Shown in pieces: positions 17,250 through 27,037 of a DNA stretch of 34,656 nucleotides. A model generated the notes under the pieces. It saw only the letters and a list, made by a program, of their open reading frames with translations, had not been told where the DNA came from and made no database searches. A program made the translations under genes and the position numbers. Position 1 is the first letter of the stretch. Each line of letters starts with the position of its first letter. Source of the DNA: Candidatus Cloacimonetes bacterium 4572_55 (GTDB lineage Bacteria > 4572-55); the NCBI GenBank assembly GCA_002084765.1, contig NBMB01000022.1, positions 1 through 34,656 on the forward strand. Direction: 5' to 3'.

Positions 17250-18410
17250 TCATAGTCCGACTGTTTCCAACAGGCGAGTCACGGCATGATCCCATGTGAA
17301 GAATTTTTGCGCGCGCTCCAATCCCTGGCGTCCCAGACGGTCTGCCAATTCAGGATTAGAAAGCAATAAGAGGAGTTTATCTGTCAATTGGCTGACATCC
17401 TCTGGATCGACCAGGAAACCGGTTTGACCGTGTGCAATCGCGTCGCTCACACCACCGGAGTTTCCGCCAATCACCGGCTTCCCGCAGCTGTTTGCCTCCA
17501 GATAGGTGATGCCAAACCCCTCTGTATCGCCCTTGTCCGTCAACTCTCGGCTGACCATAACATAGACGTCGCAGAGATTGTAATAATAATTCATCTCCGC
17601 ATCCTCCACATAACCAGTGAACAGGACTCGGTCGGTCAAGCCCAGTTCCCGACTCAGAGATTTTAAGCCTTCTATGACATCCCGCCGCCCGCGCCCCGCT
17701 ATCAGATAGAGCGTGTTCGGATATTTCTCCAATACCCTCGGCAAAGCTCGGATCATCATATCATGTCCTTTGCGCTCGATGATTCTCGCCAGTGTCAAAA
17801 TCACTTTTTTATCCAACAAGCCCAGTTTTGTCCGCAACGGATTTTTGCCCTGGATACGATAAAATCGATTGAGATCAACGCCGTTGGGAATCACGACAGT
17901 CTGATCCGGGTTCAGTCCAATTCGACTCATGATCCGGTCCCTGGTGAACCGGCTGACGGCAACAGTCATTGTCGAATGACGGAGAGTATACGCCAGCAGC
18001 CTAAGTCGGAGATCGGACATATTCCGAGTCACCTCCAAGCCGTGCGCGACGACAATCGTCTTGACAGGAGTCCCGCGAAACAAAAACGCAGGGGCCATGG
18101 CGATGTTCCACGTTGTGGAGATAATGAGATCAAACCGCGGCTTCTCAAGGTAGAGCTTTGTTGCGTAATAGCCGCTGTAGAGTGCCCGCAGATATTTCCA
18201 CTGGGTTCCGCCCATCGTGACCACGCGATAGCTCGCCCTGTCGTGCATATTGCTATTTTTCACAGATTTTTTTTTGGCGCAGACCGTGACCTCATGCCCC
18301 ATTCTACCCAGACTGGAGGCAATTCCGTACGCCCATTGAGCGATTCCGCCAGTCCAGGGTGGAAAATCCTCACTGAGGATTGCTATTCGCAACGATCGAT
18401 CGCGGATCAT
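17250..18410 (-). CDS. GT4-family glycosyltransferase (GT-B)
   Basis: 386 residues with typical GT-B layout. The N-terminal acceptor domain opens SEDFPPWTGGIAQWAYGIAS; the hinge and C-terminal donor domain hold VIPNGVDLNRFY, ARIIERKGHDMMIRALP and the EGFGITYLEANSCGKPVIGG block, including the E-x7-E motif of retaining GT4 enzymes. It likely transfers a hexose from a nucleotide sugar to a surface glycan, acceptor unknown. Its ATG directly follows the TAA of the GT9 gene, so the two are translationally coupled, with GGAGATATAA as RBS. Together they would build LPS core or another surface glycan. Confidence 0.9.
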   Translation of the reverse strand: MIRDRSLRIAILSEDFPPWTGGIAQWAYGIASSLGRMGHEVTVCAKKKSVKNSNMHDRASYRVVTMGGTQWKYLRALYSGYYATKLYLEKPRFDLIISTTWNIAMAPAFLFRGTPVKTIVVAHGLEVTRNMSDLRLRLLAYTLRHSTMTVAVSRFTRDRIMSRIGLNPDQTVVIPNGVDLNRFYRIQGKNPLRTKLGLLDKKVILTLARIIERKGHDMMIRALPRVLEKYPNTLYLIAGRGRRDVIEGLKSLSRELGLTDRVLFTGYVEDAEMNYYYNLCDVYVMVSRELTDKGDTEGFGITYLEANSCGKPVIGGNSGGVSDAIAHGQTGFLVDPEDVSQLTDKLLLLLSNPELADRLGRQGLERAQKFFTWDHAVTRLLETVGL

Positions 18411-19472
18411 TTATATCTCCTCTTTCAGAAGCTGTCGGACCGAGTCGATCACCTGTTCCGGGGAAATATCATTGACGTGCATGCTGGGAGAAATTAGCTT
18501 AATATGTTCAATGTCAAATGGATAGAAGCAGTTATAGCTGACCGGGTCAGCTCGATAAAGAGCCACTGTCGGCACACGGTATGCAGAAGCAACATGAATT
18601 AACGACGTATCGGGAGAGATCAGCAAGCGCAGGCAAGAGGTGATCTTACCCGCATCGTATAGAGAGGGAGTTGGAGGCGATGGGATCACATTTGGGCAAC
18701 TTTTTTCCAGATTGCGTTTTGTATCCGCTTTATCCGGCATGGAGAAAATTACGACCCGAAGTTTAATTGTATCAATAACTTTCCTCCAACGATCAGGACT
18801 CCATTCGCAATTGGGTTTGCCCGCGCTCAGATTCACGCCGATGATATTTTTATCATTAATCTCATTAACAAATCGGGAAATCTCAGGGGCAATATCTCTC
18901 TCCGGTAGATACGGGCGACAGTCTCGATCCGTATAGGGAATGTTCAAAAAATCGAGTGCCGCGCAATTTTTTCGGATGATATGCTCGTAGGGTTTGGTCT
19001 GGATCATGTGGTGAAAAAAATTGCGATGACCTGGGTGATCGATTCCCAATTTATACCGGCTTCTGATCAAGCTGATATGGAGCAGCGCGTTTGTCGAAGG
19101 GTGGTCTTTGGGGCTGAAAAGGAGGTCGAATCTATATTGAAATATTCGCCGAAAGTAACGCCAATAATTCTCTTTAGGCAAATGAACTTCGGTCACCAGC
19201 GGATCGTTCTCGAAAAATCGACTGACGGAACTCAATCCCACGATATGGATCTCCGCTTGAGGATAGACCCGCTTGAGATTTCGTAGCAACGGCGTCAACA
19301 GGATGAGATCGCCCAGTTTCTCCTGGGCAATGATCGCTATTCGAACAGTCCCAGTCTGTAAGCACAGAGTAAATTTCCCCTCGGATTTGACTACGGGGAA
19401 AAGTCGCATAAAGACGCTTGCCACGATACGACGCGTCTGTCTCATAAAAGACGGCTTAGGTTTAACAGTCAT
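18411..19472 (-). CDS. GT9-family (heptosyltransferase-like) glycosyltransferase
   Basis: 353 residues from the ATG at 19470-19472. A TTG 21 bp upstream extends the frame but only translates the CGCAGATT repeat. Visible GT9 features are IAIIAQEKLGDLILLTPLL at the N-terminus, NIIGVNLSAGKPNCEWSPDR in the middle and a donor-site region LLISPDTSLIHVASAYRVPT. GT9 enzymes include WaaC/WaaF, which add heptose to LPS inner core; ligand specificity cannot be read here. First gene of a two-gene minus-strand operon with a good promoter at 19556-19584. Confidence 0.88.
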   Translation of the reverse strand: MTVKPKPSFMRQTRRIVASVFMRLFPVVKSEGKFTLCLQTGTVRIAIIAQEKLGDLILLTPLLRNLKRVYPQAEIHIVGLSSVSRFFENDPLVTEVHLPKENYWRYFRRIFQYRFDLLFSPKDHPSTNALLHISLIRSRYKLGIDHPGHRNFFHHMIQTKPYEHIIRKNCAALDFLNIPYTDRDCRPYLPERDIAPEISRFVNEINDKNIIGVNLSAGKPNCEWSPDRWRKVIDTIKLRVVIFSMPDKADTKRNLEKSCPNVIPSPPTPSLYDAGKITSCLRLLISPDTSLIHVASAYRVPTVALYRADPVSYNCFYPFDIEHIKLISPSMHVNDISPEQVIDSVRQLLKEEI

Positions 19473-19477
19473 GTCAA

Positions 19478-19498
19478 TCCGCAGATTACGCAAATTTT
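19478..19498 (-). repeat. Short CGCAGATT-type motif at the GT9 start
   Basis: TCCGCAGATTACGCAAATTT on the plus strand, matching the end of the 300-bp repeats and the core of the 54-bp units. On the minus strand it reads GCGTAATCTGCGGA, five bases before the GT9 ATG, where GCGGA could act as the ribosome binding site. Confidence 0.8.
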
Positions 19499-19555
19499 GC
19501 CGAGAAATCTCATAAATTTTGGACTCTCAACACTCCCAATTATTCGTGAGTTTGA

Positions 19556-19584
19556 TATCTAATTGATTTGATATTTCCTGTCAA
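19556..19584 (-). promoter_or_regulatory. Promoter of the GT9-GT4 operon
   Basis: On the minus strand TTGACA (19584-19579), 17-bp spacer, TAGATA (19561-19556). It lies about 85 bp upstream of the GT9 start. The rest of the 380-bp gap up to 19851 holds no gene; the only other signal is a TATAAT at 19810-19815 upstream of the next plus-strand gene, lacking a good -35. Confidence 0.65.
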
Positions 19585-19851
19585 GAGGAAATACATGACC
19601 GCTGAAAAAAATAAGAAAGTATAATAAAACTTGATATTTTGGGGCTTTTTATTTAGCTTACCAGATAGAACAAAATATCGGAATTATTAGTCGTTTAGCG
19701 TGTTTACCTATTTCAAGAGACGGGTAATGGGTTTTGAACGAAACTTTTTGCTCTTCTTGTCGTTCTTTGTTCATGCGCGGTAGTGTTCGCGTAAAATTTC
19801 ATAATCGATTATAATCTAACTAATCTATTAACAACCTATCAGGAGTAGCGT

Positions 19852-20922
19852 ATGCGATTGAAAACAATCGGTTTGATAACTTTATTAGTATGGCTTATTA
19901 CCCCTTCTCTTTCGGCTCAGGGAAACGGAATCGTCTGGGAGCAGGAAGTCGAAATGGAAAAAATTTTGACTAAAGCGCAGGCGACGAATAAGCTGGTATT
20001 TGTGCTTTATACCAAGCCTAGTTGCGGGTATTGCAAGAGGCTCAAAAATGAAATTCTGCCTGATCCTCAGGTAAAGGCGTTGTTGGAAAATTTTATCAAC
20101 CTTGAGGTGGACATAAAATCTCCGGCGGGTAAGGACCTGTCGCAGCGGAATCGGATATTCAGTTCTCCAGTCAGCGTATTGTATGACCAGAACGGCGAAG
20201 AAATTGATCGCATCGTCGGATATTGGAAATTAGATGAGTATTTAACGAGATTGACCGACTATTCGCAGAATATTAACACCTTTAATGAGTGGACGAAACG
20301 ATTAGAGACCGATGGAAATAATCCAGAGGTGTTGTATACGTTGGGTATAAAACTGCTGGATCGACGCATGGACAAGGACGCGTTTCATTATCTTGAAAAG
20401 ACGGTGGAAGTTGACCCTATGAACAGCTCAGATTTTGCTGATAACGCGCTCTATATGAAGGCGTCTCATTTGCAGAGAAAGCAACGAAACGCAGAAGGTG
20501 CTATCGATCCTTTATTGGCGATTTTGAATCGTTTTCCTCAAGGCGATCAGGCAGTGTACGCTTTTAATCGCTTGCTGACATGCTACACGATATTAAAGCA
20601 ACCTGACCAGATTGTGGAGACTTATGACAAATATATCAAGGTGATTCCACAGGAAGCGAGGGCGTATCGCGTCGCGGCAACGGAATTGGCAAAAGGATGG
20701 AAAGGGGCTCGTTATCTGGCAAAAGCCATGGAATCCGCCAAACAGGCGATTAAACTGGACCCGAATCATGCGGGAAATTATAGCGCGCTTTCCACTGTGC
20801 AAGACCAAATGGGCGATTATCAAGCCGCGCTGAAGTCGATGAATAAAGCACTGGAATTAGACCCGGAGAATAGCCGATATAAGGCGAGACAAGAACAGCT
20901 GAAAAATGAATTGACGGATTGA
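19852..20922 (+). CDS. Exported thioredoxin-fold protein with TPR repeats
   Basis: 356 residues. Signal peptide about 1-22 (SLSAQ). A thioredoxin-like domain (about 28-140) has active site C58-G-Y-C61 (KPSCGYCKRL), a cis-Pro-like SSPVSVLYDQNG, and resembles thioredoxin_7/SoxW proteins. The rest (about 150-356) consists of TPR repeats, e.g. ALSTVQDQMGDYQAALKSMN. Likely a periplasmic disulfide or thiol-redox protein that uses TPRs to bind a partner. RBS AGGAG lies seven bases before ATG. Transcribed alone, ended by a strong hairpin. Confidence 0.85.
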   Translation: MRLKTIGLITLLVWLITPSLSAQGNGIVWEQEVEMEKILTKAQATNKLVFVLYTKPSCGYCKRLKNEILPDPQVKALLENFINLEVDIKSPAGKDLSQRNRIFSSPVSVLYDQNGEEIDRIVGYWKLDEYLTRLTDYSQNINTFNEWTKRLETDGNNPEVLYTLGIKLLDRRMDKDAFHYLEKTVEVDPMNSSDFADNALYMKASHLQRKQRNAEGAIDPLLAILNRFPQGDQAVYAFNRLLTCYTILKQPDQIVETYDKYIKVIPQEARAYRVAATELAKGWKGARYLAKAMESAKQAIKLDPNHAGNYSALSTVQDQMGDYQAALKSMNKALELDPENSRYKARQEQLKNELTD

Positions 20923-20946
20923 TGTTTCCGCGTCGGTTTGATCATA

Positions 20947-20990
20947 AAAATGCCCTGCAACGCGAATATGTTGCGGGGCATTTTTTTTTT
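20947..20990 (+). terminator. Rho-independent terminator after the thioredoxin-TPR gene
   Basis: Stem ATGCCCTGCAAC / GTTGCGGGGCAT with one T-G pair and an 8-base loop, followed by ten Ts. Confidence 0.95.
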
Positions 20991-21023
20991 ACTCCGTAAC
21001 CTGGATTATTCGTCATCACGAGA

Positions 21024-21318
21024 AATCGGTCCGCAGATTACGCAGATTATCGCAGATTAAGAATTGATAATTAAAGAATTATATCTTTTTTGCCAAATTT
21101 TTTTCAGGAAAACGGAGCTTTTGCGCACATTTCACTATATTCGCAACAGAGTCACAGAGAGCGCAGGGTAAGCCCAAATAAGGGTTCTGAAATTCTCATA
21201 GAAGCTGAGTTCTCTTGGAAATGTCGTTAAAAATAGACTTTAACCTATTAAATATCAAACATCTGAGATATCTGGTTCTCCGAGGCTTATGAATAATGCA
21301 GGGTAAAGACAAATTGAC
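21024..21318 (+). repeat. Copy B of the ~300-bp inverted dispersed repeat
   Basis: Mirror copy of 12345-12669. It begins with CCGCAGATTACGCAGATTA (21031) and runs through AGCCCAAATAAGGGTTCTGA to GTAAAGACAAATTGACTT. No coding potential is seen. It lies in the 520-bp gap before the ChaN-like gene; after it comes a TTGACA at 21346-21351 without a clear -10. Confidence 0.85.
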
Positions 21319-21445
21319 TTTTTTTGCCTAAATCCATATTTTTTGTTGACATTGGTTCAGATCAAATCCAAATTGGGTATGGGGAAATCGATTCACTGTT
21401 TCGTAATTGTTAATCTTAGGAAGCTTAGAAAGCTGAGGAGGAGAG

Positions 21446-22801
21446 ATGTTTTTTAGAAAGTTGGCTATTGTGTGTCTCATTTTGACTTTTGTGACGCCGC
21501 TATGCGCGGAGGACGACGAGGATGTATTCGATACGACTCGCTTGCCTATCGGAAACCCGGCAACAAAATATGATTTTTGTAAGGTGCGGCTGGGGCATAT
21601 TCTCGATACCAACGGGGGTCAGGAGGTGGAGAAAAGCGCGTTGGCGGATCGCCTGAAAGAATATCGCATCATTATGGTTGGAGAGAGCCACACTGCGCAA
21701 TATCACCATAAAATGCAGCTCGACGTGATCCAGGCGTTGGTTGAATCAGGCGTTGAGGTTTGTTTGGCGTTGGAGTTTTTTAACGAATCGCACGATTCTG
21801 CCCTGAACGACTATATATCTGGCAAAACCAATGAAGAGGAGTTTATCGCCGCGGTTGATTATTACAACACCTGGGGGCATAACTATCGCTATTACAAGCC
21901 GATTTTCAATTATGCTGCTGAGAAAAAAATTAAGATGTTCGGAGCCAATATCGATCATGATTACGCCTCAAAAGTGGGGCGGACAGGTTTGAAATCGCTT
22001 ACGCCGGAAGAATTGCAATTTCTACCAGAACCAGATACAACGGACGCTGAACACCGCTTTTTCTTCAAGACCGCTATGGAAGGCATGGACGTCTTAATGG
22101 GGAAACAGTTCGGTAGTATTTATGCGGCTCAATGTTTATGGGACGCGGCTATGGGCGAGGGGGCTATCAAAGCGGCTCAGGAAAATCCGGATGCAGTCAT
22201 CGTCCTTTTGGCTGGTAGCGGGCATGTGGTTTATAATCTGGGTATCGGCAAAGTTATTAAAAAGCGGAGTGATTTTCCGGTCGCCTCGATCATAGCCGTG
22301 GATGTTCCGGACACGACCGAGGAGTCGCTGATGATGCAGGTCAAAAAGGAGCTGAAAAAAGAGAGGCAAGAGGCTGTTTCAGCAGATTCCTCGAACATGG
22401 CGAAAAAAGAATCAAAAATGCCCCCGGCTATGATGGAAATGATGGGGAAAATGGACGATACGCCTTATAAAATTGTGGTTCGTAGTTTAGCCGATTTTTT
22501 GTGGGGTGTGCCGAAAGAAGATCGTGAAAAGTATCCATCCTTCGGATTTAGCGCGAGCGAGAAAGAAGAGGGTGGTTTTAAGATAAAGCGGATTTTCCCC
22601 GAGACCATTGCATGGAAACAGGGATTGCAAAAAGGAGACGCAATCCTTTCTATTGATGGACAAAAGTTTGCTGACCTTACGGAGTTGAGGCGACACCTGG
22701 CTTATAAAAATTGGGGCGAGAGCATTTCGTTTCAAGTCCGGCGGGACGATGGAGAAAAAGAAATTTCATTCAATATCGAAAAGATCGAAGACGAGGATTA
22801 G
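21446..22801 (+). CDS. ChaN-like (haem-binding uptake family) protein fused to PDZ
   Basis: 451 residues with a signal peptide (about 1-21). Residues about 65-285 match the ChaN/DUF399 family: [10 protein letters not shown] at 79-88, [11 protein letters not shown], then [15 protein letters not shown]. In ChaN these conserved Glu/His/Tyr-bearing loops bind haem and are linked to iron uptake (family knowledge). A Met/Lys-rich linker (about 300-340) leads to a PDZ domain (about 360-445, [36 protein letters not shown]). No iron transporter genes are near. GAGGAGGAGAG gives a strong RBS. Pgm starts 13 bp downstream, so co-transcription is likely. Confidence 0.85.
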   Translation: MFFRKLAIVCLILTFVTPLCAEDDEDVFDTTRLPIGNPATKYDFCKVRLGHILDTNGGQEVEKSALADRLKEYRIIMVGESHTAQYHHKMQLDVIQALVESGVEVCLALEFFNESHDSALNDYISGKTNEEEFIAAVDYYNTWGHNYRYYKPIFNYAAEKKIKMFGANIDHDYASKVGRTGLKSLTPEELQFLPEPDTTDAEHRFFFKTAMEGMDVLMGKQFGSIYAAQCLWDAAMGEGAIKAAQENPDAVIVLLAGSGHVVYNLGIGKVIKKRSDFPVASIIAVDVPDTTEESLMMQVKKELKKERQEAVSADSSNMAKKESKMPPAMMEMMGKMDDTPYKIVVRSLADFLWGVPKEDREKYPSFGFSASEKEEGGFKIKRIFPETIAWKQGLQKGDAILSIDGQKFADLTELRRHLAYKNWGESISFQVRRDDGEKEISFNIEKIEDED

Positions 22802-22814
22802 ACGGAAGGATATT

Positions 22815-24461
22815 ATGTCGCTACACCCATTAGCCGGAAAACCGGCACCTTCATCGCTTTTAGCGAATATTCCGCGATTGATGACCGCTTATTATGTGAG
22901 AAAACCGGACGTCGCTCAAAAGAAAGAGCGAGTGGCGTTCGGCACGTCGGGACATCGTGGGACCTCTCTAAAGAAGAGCTTTAACGAGGATCATATATTA
23001 GCCGTGTCTCAAGCCATTTGCGACTATCGGGTATCGCGCGGGATCAAAGGACCGCTTTTTATGGGCATGGACACGCACGCCCTTTCCGAGGCAGCTTTTA
23101 CCACGACTTTGGAGGTTTTCGCCGCCAACAAGATCACCGTGATGATACAGAAAGGATCGGGTTATACCCCGACGCCTGTGATCTCTCACGCGATTTTGAC
23201 CTATAATCGCAAACAAAAGGGAGGAGGGCAAGCCGATGGTATTGTTGTCACGCCCTCGCATAATCCGCCGGAAGACGGGGGGTTTAAATATAATTCGATT
23301 GATGGCGGTCCAGCGAATACGACTGCCACCCAGTGGATCGAAAAGAGGGCAAATGAGATTCTAAAGGCGCGGAATCAACCGGTCAAACGTATGTGGTACG
23401 AGCGAGCTTTTGCCTCGGAAATCATAATAGAATACGATTATATTTCAAACTATGTCAATGATTTAGATAATGTAGTCGATATGAAAGCGATTCGGTCGTC
23501 AGGTTTGAAAATCGGCGTGGATCCGCTGGGTGGGTCGGGAATCGGGTATTGGCGTCCGATTGCCGACAGATATGGATTGAATATTGAGATCGTTAATAAA
23601 GAGGTGGACCCGACATTCCGCTTTATGACTGTGGATAAAGACGGAAAGATTCGGATGGATTGCTCCTCGCCTTATGCAATGGCGAATCTGATCCAGCTAA
23701 AAGACCAGTATGACATCGCGTATGGTAATGACCCCGATTATGACCGGCACGGAATTGTGACCCGTAGTGCGGGGTTGCTAAATCCGAATCATTATTTATC
23801 CGTGGCAATTTGGTATCTGTTCCAAAATAGACCGGGTTGGTCAAAATCAGCGGCGATCGGCAAAACCGTTGTCAGCAGCGGCATGATTGATCGCATCGCG
23901 TCGCATCTGAGGCGAGAGCTGGTGGAAACGCCCGTTGGATTCAAATGGTTTGTGCAGGGATTGGCGGACGGCTCTTATGGATTCGGTGGTGAGGAAAGTG
24001 CCGGGGCCTCATTTTTACGGAAGGATGGGACGGTTTGGACTACGGATAAAGATGGAATCATCCTTGATCTTCTTGCCGCGGAGATAACGGCAAAAATGGA
24101 GAGAGACCCAAGCGAATTATACCGTGAGTTAACGGAAAAATTTGGCGAGCCAGTTTATGAACGAATCGACGCCCCCGCGACATACGAACAAAAAATAATA
24201 TTGAAAAATCTATCGCCGGACCGGGTGACAGCAACCGAATTAGCCGGAGAAAAGATTTTGGAAAAATTGACTGCCGCTCCGGGGAACAGCTCTCCGATCG
24301 GCGGACTAAAGGTCGTTACGGAAAATGGATGGTTCGCGGCTCGTCCTTCTGGAACTGAGGAAATTTATAAGATTTATACCGAGAGCTTCAGAGGTCTGAG
24401 CCATTTGCGGCGGATCCAGGAAGAGGCTCAAGAAATCGTCAATCAAGCCTTTTTGACATAA
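22815..24461 (+). CDS. pgm: Phosphoglucomutase (alpha-D-glucose specific)
   Basis: 548 residues from ATG 22815 (RBS GGAAGGA); an ATG at 22749 lies inside the upstream gene. It starts HPLAGKPAP, as in E. coli-type Pgm (546 residues). Key motifs are intact: FGTSGHRG, phosphoserine loop with S148 in [11 protein letters not shown], metal loop [10 protein letters not shown], sugar loop [10 protein letters not shown] and phosphate loop ARPSGTEE. It interconverts glucose-1-phosphate and glucose-6-phosphate in the cytoplasm. With the ABC importer and Ino1 downstream, it could supply glucose-6-phosphate for inositol synthesis. Confidence 0.95.
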   Translation: MSLHPLAGKPAPSSLLANIPRLMTAYYVRKPDVAQKKERVAFGTSGHRGTSLKKSFNEDHILAVSQAICDYRVSRGIKGPLFMGMDTHALSEAAFTTTLEVFAANKITVMIQKGSGYTPTPVISHAILTYNRKQKGGGQADGIVVTPSHNPPEDGGFKYNSIDGGPANTTATQWIEKRANEILKARNQPVKRMWYERAFASEIIIEYDYISNYVNDLDNVVDMKAIRSSGLKIGVDPLGGSGIGYWRPIADRYGLNIEIVNKEVDPTFRFMTVDKDGKIRMDCSSPYAMANLIQLKDQYDIAYGNDPDYDRHGIVTRSAGLLNPNHYLSVAIWYLFQNRPGWSKSAAIGKTVVSSGMIDRIASHLRRELVETPVGFKWFVQGLADGSYGFGGEESAGASFLRKDGTVWTTDKDGIILDLLAAEITAKMERDPSELYRELTEKFGEPVYERIDAPATYEQKIILKNLSPDRVTATELAGEKILEKLTAAPGNSSPIGGLKVVTENGWFAARPSGTEEIYKIYTESFRGLSHLRRIQEEAQEIVNQAFLT

Positions 24462-24581
24462 AAAAGGAGACATCTCCGATGCCTTGATAAGCGGGGGATA
24501 ATCGAAGTCAAATGTTAAGACAATCGACGACGTGAATATGAGACGTCGGCTAAGAGGAATACTGTCTCACTCAAAATTTTC

Positions 24582-24610
24582 TTGACATATACCGTTGGAT
24601 ATAGTATTGT
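24582..24610 (+). promoter_or_regulatory. Promoter of the sugar ABC operon
   Basis: Perfect -35 TTGACA (24582-24587), 17-bp spacer, -10 TATTGT (24605-24610). This leaves a leader of about 145 nt before the binding-protein ATG. The 300-bp gap holds no gene. Confidence 0.65.
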
Positions 24611-24706
24611 AAAATACTGCAAACCCGACGTGTAGGTTGTGAAAGAAATATCTTTTTTCAGGATAGCTTAGCATTTGGCTTTTAAAAAAAAAGTTTACAG
24701 AATGAC

Positions 24707-24758
24707 AACCGGAGATTGGCAACCAAATTTAATTTCCATGTAATCCGGTTTAGGGAGA
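24707..24758 (+). promoter_or_regulatory. Hairpin leader adjoining the ribosome binding site of the sugar ABC operon
   Basis: Perfect outer stem AACCGGA (24707-24713) / TCCGGTT (24744-24750), with an inner stem TTGG-CAA-CCAA (24716-24726). The outer stem ends exactly at the RBS TAGGGAGA (24751-24758), six bases from the ATG. It could control translation, or it could be an operator on DNA. Confidence 0.4.
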
Positions 24759-24763
24759 TTTTT

Positions 24764-26038
24764 ATGAACGGGCGTCTTATTCGACTTTTTGTATTGCTTT
24801 TGGCTGCAGGCGTTACCCTGGCAGTCAATTGTCAGAAAAAAGAATCGGTGGATAAAATCACGACGTATGGTCGATATTGGTCTGGTATCCATGAATTCAT
24901 GAAGGTGATCGCGCTTCCCGAATTCAAAAAAAATACAGGCTATGATGTGGATATGGTGATCTATAACAACACCATTGAGACCCTGGATCGCGTCGAAATG
25001 GAGACAACGAACGACGACCTGACCGCAGACTTTATCTGGATTGATTTTATGGATATTCTGACATATCGCAAGAGAGATCTGCTCATGGATATTTCGGATA
25101 TAGTTTCTCCATTTGCAAACCAGATTCCAGATCGCATGTTAGACCCCTGCCGAGATGATGAAGGAAGAATTTTTGCGGCTCCTCACATAGTCAGCATTGA
25201 CCTGATGATGTATAATGAGCGGCATATCACCCCGGATGAACTCCCCAACAGCTATGAAGAATTGCTTGAATGGTGCAAAAAAAATCCAGATCGGTACTCC
25301 TATCGAGGATCTGGAGAACATCTGACTACCAGTATGATGAACTTTTTTTACGCGTTCGGAGCACTGGAAGTGGGGCAGGATTTATCGCAATTTTTCAACC
25401 CGGACGTCAATCCAAAAATTGTAGATGTTTTTGAATATTTAATAGAGCTGAATAAATATACAAAAAAGCCACTTTATACAGATTACGGAACTATGGATCT
25501 GGAAATGGCAAACGAGTTGCTGTGGCTCTATAGCCTATGGGACGACCATGTCGCGAAAATCCGACACAACAAAAACGCGCCTTATGTCCGGCTACACCCA
25601 AATTATAATTTGACGGGTCCCACTGGAAAAAAGGCGATCTGTCTCGGCGGCTGGATGTTTGCGATCCCAAAAAACGCGGCGAATCCGAAAGTCGGAAAAA
25701 AATTCATTTCATGGATGATGAGCCAAGAGATGCAGATCAGATCCGTGGGAGATAGCTCCCGGGTCTATTGCGGACACATTCCCGCTCGAATCGACGCGAC
25801 AGAAAATCTGCCGAATTACATCAAAAACCGCTTTGACGTCACGGATGTCGCTTCGTTGCGGGATAACGCTTTCCAATCTCTTGTCATTCGGCCGACATGG
25901 GTAGATTATTACTTTGATCTGTCCACGTTTATAGAACGCGCTCATAATGAAATCGTGGTACAGGGAAAACCGGTCGGAACTGTTCTGAAAAATGTCCAAA
26001 CGGAATTGGACATGTTTGTAGCGGCGTCTTCTTACTAA
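24764..26038 (+). CDS. Sugar ABC transporter substrate-binding lipoprotein
   Basis: 424 residues from ATG 24764, chosen for its RBS. Signal sequence ends LAVNC, so Cys23 would carry the lipid, though Asn at -1 is unusual for a lipobox. The rest is an extracellular solute-binding protein of family 1 (MalE/UgpB-like): GFPDVIWIDF-type lobe here as LTADFIWIDFMDIL, then LPNSYEELLEWCKKNP, and KKAICLGGWMFAIPKNAANP near the hinge region. It binds a sugar or oligosaccharide outside the inner membrane. First gene of a four-gene importer. Confidence 0.92.
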   Translation: MNGRLIRLFVLLLAAGVTLAVNCQKKESVDKITTYGRYWSGIHEFMKVIALPEFKKNTGYDVDMVIYNNTIETLDRVEMETTNDDLTADFIWIDFMDILTYRKRDLLMDISDIVSPFANQIPDRMLDPCRDDEGRIFAAPHIVSIDLMMYNERHITPDELPNSYEELLEWCKKNPDRYSYRGSGEHLTTSMMNFFYAFGALEVGQDLSQFFNPDVNPKIVDVFEYLIELNKYTKKPLYTDYGTMDLEMANELLWLYSLWDDHVAKIRHNKNAPYVRLHPNYNLTGPTGKKAICLGGWMFAIPKNAANPKVGKKFISWMMSQEMQIRSVGDSSRVYCGHIPARIDATENLPNYIKNRFDVTDVASLRDNAFQSLVIRPTWVDYYFDLSTFIERAHNEIVVQGKPVGTVLKNVQTELDMFVAASSY

Positions 26039-26066
26039 ACTTCTATCCAGACCAGAAATAATAGCT

Positions 26067-26969
26067 GTGAAACGACTTCTGACAAAATTACAACCCTATC
26101 TTTTTATTGCGCCAGCTTACATCTATATGTCAGTGTTTTTGGTCGTACCATTCTTTCTGGCGATCAAACTCTCCTTTACGCACCCCATTCGAAGCGATAT
26201 ATTTCCCACATTAGAAACTTGGCACTATGTATTCAGGCAGACCTATTTTCTGGACTCGGTCTATCTGACGTCGTTCTATGCCGTGACGACAATCACGTTA
26301 GAGACGATTTTGGGGCTATTTTTTGCATTTATTTTGAACCAGAAATTTCGAGGACGCGGCTTTGTGCGATCCATTGTTCTGCTGCCAATGGGTATTCCGT
26401 TGATGGTCGCCGCGGCTTCCGTCATCATGCTGACAGCAGATTCCGGCATTATTAACGGTCTGATCTGGGACACTCTGAGGCTGACAGGCAAACCGATCGG
26501 GCTATCTATCGGAAAACTGCCTGTTATCGTGGCGGAAGTGTGGAAAATGACGCCCTATTGCGTGATAATTATTCTTGCCGGATTAGAAGGCATTCCCTCC
26601 AGCGTGTACGACGCGGCAAAGACACTTGGTGCCAGCACATGGCAACAGTTCTGGAAGATCACGTTGCCTATGGCGTGGCCCGCGATCATGGCGGCTTTTG
26701 TGATCCGCTTATCCGAAGTCTTTAAGATGTTGACATTTCCTCTACTCCTGGGAAAAGAGGGCAATGAGGGCGTGCTGTCAGTCTGGGCGTACAAGATGTA
26801 TTTCGCGACCAAACTCAGCGCGCAGAGCATGCCACAAGCGCGGGCTTCCGCGTTTGCGCTGACCATGGTAGGGCTGGCTATCGCCTACCTGTCAGTTGTT
26901 TGGGCGGCTTATTGGTCATTTCAGAAAATAAAAAAACGCGCGGGACTCCGAGAGTTCGCACGTGACTAA
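26067..26969 (+). CDS. Sugar ABC transporter permease (MalF/UgpA-like)
   Basis: 300 residues from GTG 26067, 28 bp after the binding protein. Six hydrophobic segments are expected for this family; the first starts PYLFIAPAYIYMSVFLVVPF. The EAA loop that docks on the ATPase reads YDAAKTLGASTWQQFWKITL followed by P. Inner membrane. Confidence 0.92.
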   Translation: MKRLLTKLQPYLFIAPAYIYMSVFLVVPFFLAIKLSFTHPIRSDIFPTLETWHYVFRQTYFLDSVYLTSFYAVTTITLETILGLFFAFILNQKFRGRGFVRSIVLLPMGIPLMVAAASVIMLTADSGIINGLIWDTLRLTGKPIGLSIGKLPVIVAEVWKMTPYCVIIILAGLEGIPSSVYDAAKTLGASTWQQFWKITLPMAWPAIMAAFVIRLSEVFKMLTFPLLLGKEGNEGVLSVWAYKMYFATKLSAQSMPQARASAFALTMVGLAIAYLSVVWAAYWSFQKIKKRAGLREFARD

Positions 26970-27037
26970 AATCGAATTGTGAATGATAGAAAACAAAATA
27001 TTATATCGGAATTTACACCGAAACAGGTCGGTAATAT

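Noticed and set aside
19473-19493. TTG start seven codons upstream for the GT9 gene
   Set aside because: It reads through the CGCAGATT repeat, and the ATG at 19472 has a better ribosome binding context.
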